64,000 bases of DNA from Novosphingobium lindaniclasticum LE124 (GTDB lineage: Bacteria; Pseudomonadota; Alphaproteobacteria; Sphingomonadales; Sphingomonadaceae), in NCBI RefSeq assembly GCF_000445125.1, contig NZ_ATHL01000055.1, forward strand, positions 1 through 64,000, given 5' to 3'. Both the position numbers and the translations under genes were made by a program. The notes beneath the pieces are model-generated. The model saw nothing but the letters and a program-made list of their open reading frames with translations. It made no database searches and had not been told where the DNA came from. Below, one piece after another: positions 56,604-64,000 of the stretch (position 1 is the first letter of the stretch; the number at the start of each line of letters is the position of its first letter).

Positions 56604-57499
56604 GCCATCACATCGTCGCGGGCTGTGGCGACAGGAGGCTTGACGCCCAGCGAGCAGCCTGCGCTGGCCGCGATCATCATGACGACAGCCAGCCATTGCA
56701 GTCCGGTCAGCCGCTCATCCAGCACGAGGAAGCCGATGATCGCGCCTAGCGCGGGCGCCATCGAACTGAGCAGGCCGACGATGCGGCTGGAAAGCTGACC
56801 CATCGCGCGCATTTCCAGCATGTAGGGCAGGGCACTCGACAGCACCGCGACGACGAGGCCCAGGCCGAGCGCAGGAAGCGGCAGGCTCGCCGGTGCCGAA
56901 GCGAGGCCGAACGGAACGGTGACGAAACAGGCTACGGTCATGCCGACCGAAACCGCCATGGTGCTGCCGACTTGCGAGGCGCGCTTGCCGCAGAGGATAT
57001 AGAGCGCCCAGCAGGCCGCTGCGCCGAGCGCGAAGGCGATGCCGGCCAGGTCCAGCGGCTCGGCGCGGTCGGGCCAGGGGATCAGCAGGGCGAGTCCGCC
57101 CAGCGCCAGGGCAAGCCAGAGGAAGTCGCGCAGCGAACGCGAGGTGGCCAGCACCACGCCCAGCGGCCCGCAGATCTCGATGGCGACACCGATGCCGATG
57201 GGAATGCGGCGGAACGCCCAGTAGATCATCAGGTTCATCCCGCCGAGCACGAGTCCGTAGACCAGCAGCCAGCGCAATTGTCGCGCCGTCACCCGGCTGC
57301 GCCAGGGGCGGGCGATGGCGAGCAGGAGCACCGCCGAGATCGTCGTGCGCAGAGCCGCTACGCCTTCGGGACCCACGATCGGGAACAGGCTCTTGGCGAA
57401 AGCCGCCCCGAGGTTGATCGAAGCCTGCGCCACGACGATGGAGAGCCCGGCAAGCAGCACGGCGCGGTCGGTCGTCGGAGGAGAAGGTGTCGCGGTCAT
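56600..57499 (-). CDS. EamA/RhtA-type membrane exporter
   Basis: The 299-aa protein has about ten membrane segments in two EamA repeats, with conserved GVAIEICGPLGVVLATSR in the first and a Gly-rich ALYILCGKRASQ linker. The layout matches RhtA, a threonine/homoserine exporter, but a different amino acid or metabolite is possible. Its stop overlaps the stop of the convergent hydrolase by 4 bases. Confidence 0.87.
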   Translation of the reverse strand: MTATPSPPTTDRAVLLAGLSIVVAQASINLGAAFAKSLFPIVGPEGVAALRTTISAVLLLAIARPWRSRVTARQLRWLLVYGLVLGGMNLMIYWAFRRIPIGIGVAIEICGPLGVVLATSRSLRDFLWLALALGGLALLIPWPDRAEPLDLAGIAFALGAAACWALYILCGKRASQVGSTMAVSVGMTVACFVTVPFGLASAPASLPLPALGLGLVVAVLSSALPYMLEMRAMGQLSSRIVGLLSSMAPALGAIIGFLVLDERLTGLQWLAVVMMIAASAGCSLGVKPPVATARDDVMA

Positions 57500-57576
57500 G
57501 CCCGCGCGATGCCCTTGGCGAGGGCGGCGGGCAAGACGTTAGTGAGGAAAGCGCGTCCCCCCAACTCGTATGCCTG

Positions 57577-58506
57577 CTACTCTCCCGGCAACAGCGGCGG
57601 AGAGCCGCTGATGGGGCCGAGCCAGAAGAAGCCGTCATAGCGAGTATCCGGTTCTTCTCCGGGAAAGGCGCCGAGGCCGATGAAGGGCGCGCGTTTCAGA
57701 TCGGAATTGCTCGTCACGGAATGATTCCCGCACTCGATAGCGTCGGAGGGGGGCGGATGGCCGGGGGTGAACGTCACGCCCGGCTTGGCGAGGCAGTTCC
57801 ATGCGGTGCCTGCCGCGTAACGGGTATTCAGAGTGACGACGCGGCCAAGTGCGGCAAGCCGCGCGGCCATGAAGTCGAAGCTGCCCGCGCCTTCGCCATG
57901 GCGCGCTCTTCTGGCGTGAATATTGCCGACGAGGACCAGCACTTGGTCATAGCGACCGCGTATCGTCGCCCCATGGATGTTTTCCGCCTGCGCGGCTTCA
58001 TGCGCACCTTGGCCGGCAAGGTGGGGAAAGTGCTTCTCTTGAGCAGAGTCGCTGTTGAAAGCGACGATGTCGATAGGAAGGCCGGTGGTTTTCAACGCAT
58101 GCAGGTGCACAACCATGCCGAACATGGCCTCGCTGGCGATCCCGTCCTTGCGCCCGTTCCAGCCTACGAGGCGCAGCGCTTGCCCGAAACGAGCCGTCGG
58201 CAACCGCCAGGCATCCTGCAAGACGGCATTGTCCCGCGCGTTCTGCTCGATCGCGACGAGCACGCGTTGTTTTCGGGAGGCGAGCGCGCAGGCGAGATTA
58301 CCGATGAACGCGGGGCTTTGCTGCGTACCGTGGAGTTCGCCGAAAACGACATAGCGCGGTTGGCGACGGGCGATCTCCGTCCACCCCTCGGGCAAGCTAC
58401 ATGCCGTGACGGCAGGCTCGTCAGCCCACGCCATCGAGGCTCCCGCAGCCATTGCCAGGGTAAGCGCCGAAAGGACGAGCAGGATCAAGGGCCTCAGAAA
58501 CGTCAC
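57577..58506 (-). CDS. Secreted Tiki/ChaN-like protein
   Basis: The 309-aa protein starts at a GTG (58506) with GGGAGG five bases upstream and has a signal peptide (LILLVLSALTLAMAAGASMAWA). The mature protein contains YVVFGELHGTQQSP and LVLVGNIHARR, matching the GE-x-H and later His motifs of the Tiki/ChaN (haem-binding or metalloprotease-like) superfamily. A long loop with DSAQEKHFPHLAGQGAHEAA separates them. Known members bind haem or cut peptides, and the function here is unproven. Confidence 0.7.
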   Translation of the reverse strand: MTFLRPLILLVLSALTLAMAAGASMAWADEPAVTACSLPEGWTEIARRQPRYVVFGELHGTQQSPAFIGNLACALASRKQRVLVAIEQNARDNAVLQDAWRLPTARFGQALRLVGWNGRKDGIASEAMFGMVVHLHALKTTGLPIDIVAFNSDSAQEKHFPHLAGQGAHEAAQAENIHGATIRGRYDQVLVLVGNIHARRARHGEGAGSFDFMAARLAALGRVVTLNTRYAAGTAWNCLAKPGVTFTPGHPPPSDAIECGNHSVTSNSDLKRAPFIGLGAFPGEEPDTRYDGFFWLGPISGSPPLLPGE

Positions 58507-58612
58507 CTCACCCTCCCGCACCAGCGCGCCGTAACAAAGACCAGACGGAACCATTCTCGCGCCGATTTCATCCATTTAATACTATCATCCATAGACGGAT
58601 GAGAGTTCTGGA

Positions 58613-60121
58613 TCAGCCGCTGGGAGGCCGCCTGCGATAGCTCAGCGCTTCGGCGACATGAAGACGCGTCACCGGTTCGGACTCGGCGAGGTCCGCGATC
58701 GTGCGCGCCACGCGCAGGATACGTGTATAGCCGCGCGCCGAGAGGTGCATCGCCTCCGCAGCCTGCATCAGTAGCTTGCGGCCGGCATCGTCGGGCGTTG
58801 CATGCGCTTCGAGAAGGTCGCCGTCGAGTTCCGCATTGGTGCGCTTGGCGGTGCCTTCCAGCCGCGCGGTCTGGACCGCTCGGGCTCGTGCGACGCGGGC
58901 GGCGACATCGTGGCTGCCTTCCTTGGACGGCGGCAGAGCCAGATCGACCGCGCGCACCGGATCGACTTCGACATGAAGGTCGATCCGGTCAAGCAGAGGG
59001 CCGGAGACCTTGCCCTGATAGTCCGCCGCGCATTTCGGAACGCGCGAACAGGCAAGCGCCGGATCGCTCAGGAATCCGCAGCGGCACGGATTCATCGCGG
59101 CGATCAATTGGACTCGTGCCGGATAGGTCACATGGGCATTCGCGCGGGCCACGGTGATCTCGCCGGTTTCCAGCGGTTGGCGCAATGAATCGAGCACGGC
59201 GCGTTGGAACTCCGGCAATTCGTCCAGGAACAGCACACCCAGATGCGCCATGGAGACTTCGCCCGGCCGCACCTTGAGCCCGCCGCCGGTCAGAGCCGCC
59301 ATTGAAGCGGAGTGATGCGGTGCCCTGAACGGGCGCGCGCGGCTGATCCGTCCTTCCTCAAGCGTGCCGGCAACGGAAGCGATCATCGAGACTTCCAGAG
59401 CCTCGGCCGCGGTCAAGGGTGGGAGGATCCCGGGCATGCATGCCGCCAGCAGCGATTTGCCGGCCCCCGGCGGCCCGCTCATCAGCAGGTTGTGCGAACC
59501 GGCGGCGGCGATTTCCAGAGCGCGGCGCGCGACTTCCTGGCCCTTCACCTGTTTCAGGTCCGGCCCTTGTCCAGGCGGGTCGGCGCGTCCGAGTTCGGGC
59601 TGGGGGAGCACTTGCGTGCCCTTGAGATGATTGAGCAGGCTGATGAGATTCGGCGCGGCCACGATCGGAACCCCGCTTGCCCAGCGAGCCTCGCTCCCCT
59701 GCGCCGCTGGGCAGATCAGCCCCAGATCGCGCTCGCTCGCGTGGAGCGCGGCCAGCAGTACGCCGGGCGAGGGGATGACTCGGCCGTCCAGCGCCAGTTC
59801 GCCCACCGCGACGAAGTCTCCCAATTGCTCGCCATCGACGATCCCCATCGCAGCAAGCAGGGACAGCGCAATGGGCAGGTCGTAATGCGAGCCCTCCTTC
59901 GGCAGGTCTGCCGGCGAAAGGTTGATGGTGATTCGCTTGGGCGGCAGGGCCAGGCCCATTGCGGTTAGTGCAGCGCTTACCCTCTGCCGGCTTTCGCCCA
60001 CTGCCTTGTCCGGCAAGCCGACCACAGCGAAGCCGGGCATTCCGGGTGCGACCTGACACTGAACTTCAACCGCGCGCGCTTCCAATCCCAAGTAGGCGAC
60101 GGTAGAAACGACAGCGACCAC
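58613..60121 (-). CDS. YifB/ComM family Mg-chelatase-like AAA+ ATPase
   Basis: The 502-aa protein has an N-terminal Lon-like domain (GLPDKAVGESRQRV, FAVVGLPD), Walker A GPPGAGKS, Walker B VLFLDELPEF and the PCRCGFLSDP Cys region. YifB/ComM is a hexameric helicase that aids branch migration during natural transformation. The GTG at 60121 (VVAVVSTVAYLGLEA) gives the usual start; the frame continues to a TTG at 60136. Confidence 0.93.
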   Translation of the reverse strand: MVAVVSTVAYLGLEARAVEVQCQVAPGMPGFAVVGLPDKAVGESRQRVSAALTAMGLALPPKRITINLSPADLPKEGSHYDLPIALSLLAAMGIVDGEQLGDFVAVGELALDGRVIPSPGVLLAALHASERDLGLICPAAQGSEARWASGVPIVAAPNLISLLNHLKGTQVLPQPELGRADPPGQGPDLKQVKGQEVARRALEIAAAGSHNLLMSGPPGAGKSLLAACMPGILPPLTAAEALEVSMIASVAGTLEEGRISRARPFRAPHHSASMAALTGGGLKVRPGEVSMAHLGVLFLDELPEFQRAVLDSLRQPLETGEITVARANAHVTYPARVQLIAAMNPCRCGFLSDPALACSRVPKCAADYQGKVSGPLLDRIDLHVEVDPVRAVDLALPPSKEGSHDVAARVARARAVQTARLEGTAKRTNAELDGDLLEAHATPDDAGRKLLMQAAEAMHLSARGYTRILRVARTIADLAESEPVTRLHVAEALSYRRRPPSG

Positions 60122-60208
60122 GTTCAGCAATCCCAATAGAAGCCGCGGATGGATGTTTGATTAAGTTGTATAACGTGCCTTGCTTTAAGTAACACTCATT
60201 GTCCATGA

Positions 60209-60226
60209 GGTTAAAGTGTTTTAACC
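60209..60226. promoter_or_regulatory. AT-rich palindrome in a divergent promoter region
   Basis: GGTTAAA-GTGT-TTTAACC lies in the 151-base spacer between the divergent yifB and 60273 genes, within the most AT-rich DNA of the area. It could be an operator, but no known binding site was recognised. Confidence 0.35.
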
Positions 60227-60272
60227 TTGATCCTAGGGACTTGGGTAAGCAGATGGACCGCATCTTTCCCTC

Positions 60273-61100
60273 ATGCGCGCGCTCCCTTCGTTTTCCGCTC
60301 TGGCGATCCTGGTTTCCGGCCTGATCGGCGCAGTACCCGCATGGGCCGAACAAGGGGCAGCCGGGCGGATATCCTACGAATGGGTCGAGGAAGGCGCAGC
60401 CTTGTCCACGCCGGGCCTGGCGGATCCCAGCTATGTCGATCGCCTCGGCGATACCGAATCCGAGCGAGCCTTGCCCTTGTCGCAGGACGCGCGGTCGCAG
60501 GCCGTTTTCTGGCATTCCGCACCTGGGACGATCGCGCCCGGCATCGCATCCTACGGGCCGTTCCGCGTAATCGATTCCGGGCGTGCAGCGCTCGTCGATG
60601 CTACGGATTCGCGTAGTCCGGAGCAGTTTGCCGCACTCCTGCGGGACTACCCGAATATCTCCGAACTGGAGATGATCGAATGTCCCGGGACGGAAGACGA
60701 TCTTGCCAACCTTCGCCTGGGACGGATGATCCGGGCGCGCGGCATCTCGACTCACGTTCCTGCCGGGGGATCCGTGCGTTCCGGAGCCGTGGAACTGTTC
60801 CTGGCAGGACGGCTGCGCTACGCCGATCCGGGTTCCGAATTCGCCGTCCATGCCTGGCTGGACGATACCGGCAGGACACCGCGCGATTACGCGCCCAATT
60901 CGCCGGAGAACCTGCGCTATCTGAACTATTATCAGCAGATGGGCATGAACCTTCAGGAGGCCCGCGCCTTCTATGCCATGACCAACGCCATCCCTTTCGA
61001 ATCCGCGCGCTGGTTCGGTGCCGACGAGATGGCGCGATGGGTGCGGCTGGACGATGCGCCCAGATGGCCTGCGACTCGCCTGACGGTGTTGCAACGATAA
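60273..61100 (+). CDS. Secreted COG3904-like protein
   Basis: The 275-aa protein has a signal peptide (ALAILVSGLIGAVPAWAE) and then a ClpP/crotonase-like region: ISELEMIECPG, HVPAGGSVRSGAVELFLAG and FAVHAW, the pattern of COG3904 predicted periplasmic proteins. A GSVRSGA Ser is in the position of a ClpP-like nucleophile, but activity is unproven. It is followed by the acyltransferase gene after 99 bases. Confidence 0.75.
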   Translation: MRALPSFSALAILVSGLIGAVPAWAEQGAAGRISYEWVEEGAALSTPGLADPSYVDRLGDTESERALPLSQDARSQAVFWHSAPGTIAPGIASYGPFRVIDSGRAALVDATDSRSPEQFAALLRDYPNISELEMIECPGTEDDLANLRLGRMIRARGISTHVPAGGSVRSGAVELFLAGRLRYADPGSEFAVHAWLDDTGRTPRDYAPNSPENLRYLNYYQQMGMNLQEARAFYAMTNAIPFESARWFGADEMARWVRLDDAPRWPATRLTVLQR

Positions 61101-61199
61101 TGGATCTGCTTGTGTTTGGCGAAAGGCCGACTCCGGCATCATGATCGATCCGTTGCGCCAGCAGGATGCTGGTGGGGATTTCGGATCGGCTCGGCGAAC

Positions 61200-62312
61200 A
61201 TGGCAGGCAAGACAAGGCAGCCGGGCAGCGCATCGTCGCCCACTCTGGCGGGACTGCAAGTGGCGCGGGGTCTGGCCGCTCTTTCCGTCACGCTGCATCA
61301 TGCCCTCGAGACGTCGAACGGCGTTCCCGGCTCCTTCAGCCCCGACTGGCTGACGACCGGCGGCGCGGGCGGAGTGGATATCTTCTTCGTCATCAGCGGG
61401 TTCATCATGGCCCACACCAGCTTCCGGCCCGGCCAGCCATCTCCAGGGGCGGCCGAATTCCTGCAAAGGCGGGCGGCGCGGATCTATCCGCTCTATTGGC
61501 TCGCGTGCCTGACCATGCTTTCGCTGATGGCCCTGGGGTTCTTCCAGTCGCGAGTCCTGTCGCCGGGCGACATCTTCCTGGCACTCGCGCTTCTTCCTGG
61601 CGGTCAACCGGTCATCGGCGTGGCCTGGACGCTCGTCTACGAGGTCTACTTCTATCTGATCTTCGCCGCCTGCCTGGCTGCAGGCCGGCCGTCGCTGGTG
61701 CTTTGTGCCGCGAGCGCGGTCATCGCCGCACTTCTTGCACTTGCGCAAGGTTTGCCGGAGAGCGGCGTCCAGCGCTTCCTGAGCGATCCTATCCCGCTGG
61801 AATTTCTGCTCGGCATGGGTCTCGCCTCGGTCTATCCCCATATCCGGGAGACGTTGAAAGGCGCGCTTGTGGGATCCTTGCTGGTCTTCTTCGGCCTTGC
61901 GCTTCTTTATGCCGCACCCCTGGTAGTCCCGCACCAAACGACACATGGGTTGGAGAGCTGGGCGCGAGTCGCTGCATGGGGAACTGCCGGCCTGGCGATC
62001 GTGGCAGGTTTTCTGGCCCTGCCGGAGCGAGCAGGACGGCTGGCGCGGTGGCTCAAGGGTCTGGGCGACGCTTCATACGCCCTCTATCTGACCCATTTCT
62101 TCGTCCTGATGGGCTATGGCCTGGCACTCAGGAAGCAGACGGTGGCCGAACTACCGCAATATCTGCTGGTGATCCCCATGGTGGTTCTGGCCTGTCTAGT
62201 GGGCGCGGCGGCCCATGTCGCGGCGGAGCGACCTTTGTTGCGGCTTGCCCGGCGGGCGATCGACCGGACCGCGCCAAGGCGGCGCGCGGAGACCGTCGTT
62301 ACGGCAGCCTGA
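61200..62312 (+). CDS. OafA-type membrane acyltransferase (acyltransferase 3)
   Basis: The 370-aa protein has about ten membrane helices and the acyltransferase 3 hallmarks ARGLAALSVTLHHAL (with the catalytic-type His) and GGVDIFFVISGFIM near residues 56-71, then AARIYPLYWL. Relatives O-acetylate lipopolysaccharide, exopolysaccharide or peptidoglycan. The ATG at 61200 is chosen because homology starts there; earlier starts at 61110 and 61166 are in non-similar sequence. Acceptor unknown. Confidence 0.88.
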   Translation: MAGKTRQPGSASSPTLAGLQVARGLAALSVTLHHALETSNGVPGSFSPDWLTTGGAGGVDIFFVISGFIMAHTSFRPGQPSPGAAEFLQRRAARIYPLYWLACLTMLSLMALGFFQSRVLSPGDIFLALALLPGGQPVIGVAWTLVYEVYFYLIFAACLAAGRPSLVLCAASAVIAALLALAQGLPESGVQRFLSDPIPLEFLLGMGLASVYPHIRETLKGALVGSLLVFFGLALLYAAPLVVPHQTTHGLESWARVAAWGTAGLAIVAGFLALPERAGRLARWLKGLGDASYALYLTHFFVLMGYGLALRKQTVAELPQYLLVIPMVVLACLVGAAAHVAAERPLLRLARRAIDRTAPRRRAETVVTAA

Positions 62313-62360
62313 CCGATCGAACCGCCTCGGCGGCCGCACGGGCTGAACGAGGAACCGGGT

Positions 62361-62398
62361 CTTACTTGAACACCGCCGTCTTACTTGAACAGCGCCGT
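62361..62398. repeat. 19-base tandem duplication at the end of a small gene
   Basis: CTTACTTGAACACCGCCGT (62361-62379) is followed by a copy with one change (62380-62398). The second copy holds the stop and last codons of the minus-strand gene at 62381. Confidence 0.85.
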
Positions 62399-62668
62399 CA
62401 ACCATCCCTGGCGTTTAGGAGGGCGCTGTGCGCCGCTCACTTGAAGCAGGTGATTCGCGAGAACGGCGGCTTGGCTGCGCGTAAGGAAGAGGCGTGCATG
62501 GTCCGGCTCGTCGCCGGAATCCCAACGCGCCTTTTCGAAAGTCTGGAGTTCGAGCATGATGTTCGGACCCAGGTCTCGCGAGGACCATCCCACAAGCACA
62601 CCGATACGATCTTCCTTCGTCATCGGATTGTCAAACCCACCATTTCCCTCGCCGGAACCGTTCGCCAT
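62381..62668 (-). CDS. Small conserved-looking hypothetical protein
   Basis: The 95-aa protein has an N-terminal Gly/Asn-rich stretch, then KEDRIGVLVGWSSRDLGPNI, ARLFLTRSQAAVLANHLLQVSG and a basic tail. Periodic hydrophobics suggest a folded helical/beta domain. I recognise no family, though the sequence looks conserved. The ATG at 62668 or the inner Met at 62623 may be the start. The frame continues upstream in low-complexity Arg-rich sequence that is not protein-like. Confidence 0.55.
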   Translation of the reverse strand: MANGSGEGNGGFDNPMTKEDRIGVLVGWSSRDLGPNIMLELQTFEKARWDSGDEPDHARLFLTRSQAAVLANHLLQVSGAQRPPKRQGWLTALFK

Positions 62669-62838
62669 CCGGGATCCCGGCAGGTTGCCAAGGTTCCATG
62701 GCACTCGTTCTATGGCACTGCGCGAAGGTGGACGCAGCTGGTCATTGGGGGTAGTTCCGGCAGCGCGCAGTGAAGGGCCGCAATGCCTTTGACGGCCCGT
62801 CCATGAGGGCGGAACGGCCCGCCGGATGTGCCTTTGTC

Positions 62839-62867
62839 TTGACTCTGCTGCGCCAGTCCCGTAACGG
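62839..62867 (+). promoter_or_regulatory. Candidate rpmH promoter
   Basis: TTGACT, a 17-base spacer and TAACGG lie about 85 bases before the rpmH start. The -35 is close to consensus and the -10 is weak, which is common in this group. Confidence 0.35.
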
Positions 62868-62951
62868 CGCGCTTCTGTTTTGCGGTCGACCTCTTGGGCG
62901 GCCCTTTTTGTTCGGGTCCTTCGGGACCGTATTTGAATTTCGAGGACCGTC

Positions 62952-63086
62952 ATGAAGCGCACTTTCCAGCCCAGCCGCCTTGTTCGCGCCCGCCGTCACG
63001 GCTTCCGCGCCCGTACGGCGACTGCCGGTGGCCGCAAGGTGCTTCGTGCGCGCCGCGCTCGCGGCCGTTCGAAGCTTTCGGCCTAA
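62952..63086 (+). CDS. rpmH: 50S ribosomal protein L34
   Basis: The 44-aa protein [20 protein letters not shown]... is a perfect L34: short, basic and ending GRSKLSA. GAGGA lies 6 bases before the ATG. It heads rpmH-rnpA-yidD-(yidC), the standard order. It is too short to be found by size-filtered gene calling. Confidence 0.98.
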   Translation: MKRTFQPSRLVRARRHGFRARTATAGGRKVLRARRARGRSKLSA

Positions 63087-63131
63087 GTCTTTCGGCCTGA
63101 GCCCTGGGGCTCAGGGTCGAAATGCGGCACC

Positions 63132-63190
63132 CGGCCCGTGTCGCCATCCGAGTTCCCGTATCTCGGGGATTCGGGTGGCGACACGGGCCG
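63132..63190. promoter_or_regulatory. Long hairpin in the rpmH-rnpA spacer
   Basis: Arms at 63132-63151 and 63171-63190 pair over 20 positions with one G-T wobble; the loop holds a further CCCG/CGGG stem. A second hairpin (CCTGAGCCC/GGGCTCAGG, 63096-63115) precedes it. No T-run follows, so it is more likely a processing or stability element than a terminator. Confidence 0.6.
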
Positions 63191-63261
63191 AAGTCGTTTC
63201 AGGGCCCGGCGCCGGCGAATCGCTCTTTGCAGTCGAGACGGTCGATCCTATTTCCGACGCG

Positions 63262-63693
63262 ATGACCATCAGCCCTTACTCCACGATGACCAAGCGGGCC
63301 GACTTCGTTGCGGCCAATGGCGGCTTGCGAGTCGCGCGGCCCGGGTTCGTGCTGCTGGCCAAGGCGAACGGCGGGCAGGGGATGCGCGCCGGCATCACCG
63401 TCACCAAGAAGATCGGCAATGCCGTCGTGCGCAACCGCATGAAGCGGCGCTTCCGGGCGCTGCTGCGCGAGATGCTGCCGGAGCACGGCCTTGCCGATAC
63501 CGATCATGTCCTGATCGGCCGCGAGAACGGCGTGGAGCGCGATTTCACCCTTTTGCGCGATGAACTGCTGGCCGCGCTCGGCCGTGCGCAGGCGGGCAAG
63601 GGCGATCCGCCGCGCAGCCAGCGCGGACGCAAGCGCGGGCCGGGCCAGCGGGGGGCTGCAAAAACCGCGGCGCCGAGAGCGGCGGGGGCGTGA
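63262..63693 (+). CDS. rnpA: Ribonuclease P protein component
   Basis: RnpA helps RNase P RNA bind pre-tRNA leaders. The 143-aa protein has [22 protein letters not shown], the RNR signature. Its Arg/Gly-rich C-terminal tail (about residues 112-143) is long for the family. The ATG at 63262 is preferred because conserved sequence starts a few residues later. yidD overlaps its stop by 4 bases. Confidence 0.95.
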   Translation: MTISPYSTMTKRADFVAANGGLRVARPGFVLLAKANGGQGMRAGITVTKKIGNAVVRNRMKRRFRALLREMLPEHGLADTDHVLIGRENGVERDFTLLRDELLAALGRAQAGKGDPPRSQRGRKRGPGQRGAAKTAAPRAAGA

Positions 63694-63935
63694 AGAAGGC
63701 GTTGGCCTTCCTGGTCTCGCTGCCGGGGCTGCTGCTGATCCTAGGCGCGCGGGCCTGGCAGCTCGGTCCCTCGCGGATCATGCCGCCGACGTGCCGCTAT
63801 GCGCCGTCCTGCTCGCAATATGCCATCGTCGCGGTCCGCAAGCATGGTGCGATTAAGGGTGGCTGGCTGGCGTTCAAGCGTATATTGCGCTGCCAGCCCT
63901 GGGGTGGGCACGGCTACGACCCGGTCCCCGACTGA
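63690..63935 (+). CDS. yidD: Membrane protein insertion efficiency factor YidD
   Basis: The 81-aa protein has an N-terminal amphipathic/hydrophobic helix and the family signature [29 protein letters not shown] and [10 protein letters not shown]. It assists YidC in inserting membrane proteins. The GTG start overlaps the rnpA stop (GTGA), the usual coupling. yidC is expected just downstream. Confidence 0.95.
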   Translation: MKKALAFLVSLPGLLLILGARAWQLGPSRIMPPTCRYAPSCSQYAIVAVRKHGAIKGGWLAFKRILRCQPWGGHGYDPVPD

Positions 63936-63994
63936 ACGAATTTACGGCAGCCAAGTCGCTGCCACTGACGCGAATACGACAGGAAAAAGCCTTC

Positions 63995-64000
63995 GTGGAT
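63995..64000 (+). CDS. yidC: Start of membrane insertase YidC (partial)
   Basis: The last six bases read GTG GAT (Met-Asp), preceded by AGGAAA about 9 bases upstream. In this gene order yidC follows yidD, and alphaproteobacterial YidC often begins Met-Asp. Only two codons are visible, so this rests on context. Confidence 0.4.

Noticed and set aside
60066-61946. A 626-aa minus-strand frame
   Set aside because: It covers the secreted COG3904-like and acyltransferase genes in antisense, and its composition is not protein-like.

Overview
The window is a gene-dense, GC-rich stretch of core bacterial chromosome. Gene content and order point to an alphaproteobacterium of the Sphingomonadales, probably Novosphingobium-like. 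This is inferred from gene families and neighbourhoods: a zinc-ribbon/DUF3426 gene beside ftsE-ftsX-ydcF-plsC-tyrC-hisC-metX-metW, lptB-rpoN, a short argC, and GTG/TTG starts with 4-nt overlaps. No database search was possible. There is no prophage, integron, insertion sequence or CRISPR array. About 60 protein genes are supported, plus one complete tRNA-Leu(GAG) and the 3' end of a tRNA-Ala.

Layout. 1-10.7 kb: tRNA-Ala end, benzoate-type transporter, gltX, bdhA with a patatin lipase, glnD, then lgt with a MidA-type methyltransferase. 10.7-15 kb: a minus-strand run of M1 peptidase, small zincin and 5'-nucleotidase-like lipoprotein. 15-20 kb: glnB-glnA, and an M17 peptidase / SH3 protein / argC operon. 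20-27.8 kb: lipoprotein and map, a GT32-methyltransferase fusion, a 715-base gap with a possibly frameshifted gene, rpoN and lptB, and two small membrane proteins. 27.8-34 kb: pmbA, two DUF2171 proteins, an orphan nrdB, a nuclease with a PilZ protein, a CHCC zinc finger, and azoR divergent from an HxlR regulator. 34-41 kb: ABC ATPase coupled to an SMR exporter, nadB, a HerA-like ATPase, a nucleotidyltransferase, tRNA-Leu and a zinc-ribbon protein. 41-49.5 kb: ftsE-ftsX-ydcF-plsC, hisC-tyrC, metX-GNAT-metW and a glutathione transferase. 49.5-60 kb: S10 peptidase, CoA-transferase, uvrB, a DUF3617 lipoprotein, an alpha/beta hydrolase, an EamA exporter, a Tiki/ChaN-like secreted protein and yifB. 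60-64 kb: a secreted COG3904-like protein, an OafA-type acyltransferase, a small conserved protein, and rpmH-rnpA-yidD with the first codons of yidC.

The strongest link between genes is nitrogen control. glnD (PII uridylyltransferase), glnB (PII), glnA (glutamine synthetase) and rpoN (sigma-54) all lie within about 21 kb. The DNA upstream of glnB carries a near-consensus sigma-54 promoter and a cluster of palindromes, one of them NtrC-site-like.

I did not find an obviously new multi-gene system. The items most worth checking are the glnB control region, the GT32-methyltransferase fusion, the C40-type protein reduced to its SH3 domain, the apparent frameshifted gene beside rpoN, the GNAT gene coupled between metX and metW, and the long hairpin between rpmH and rnpA.
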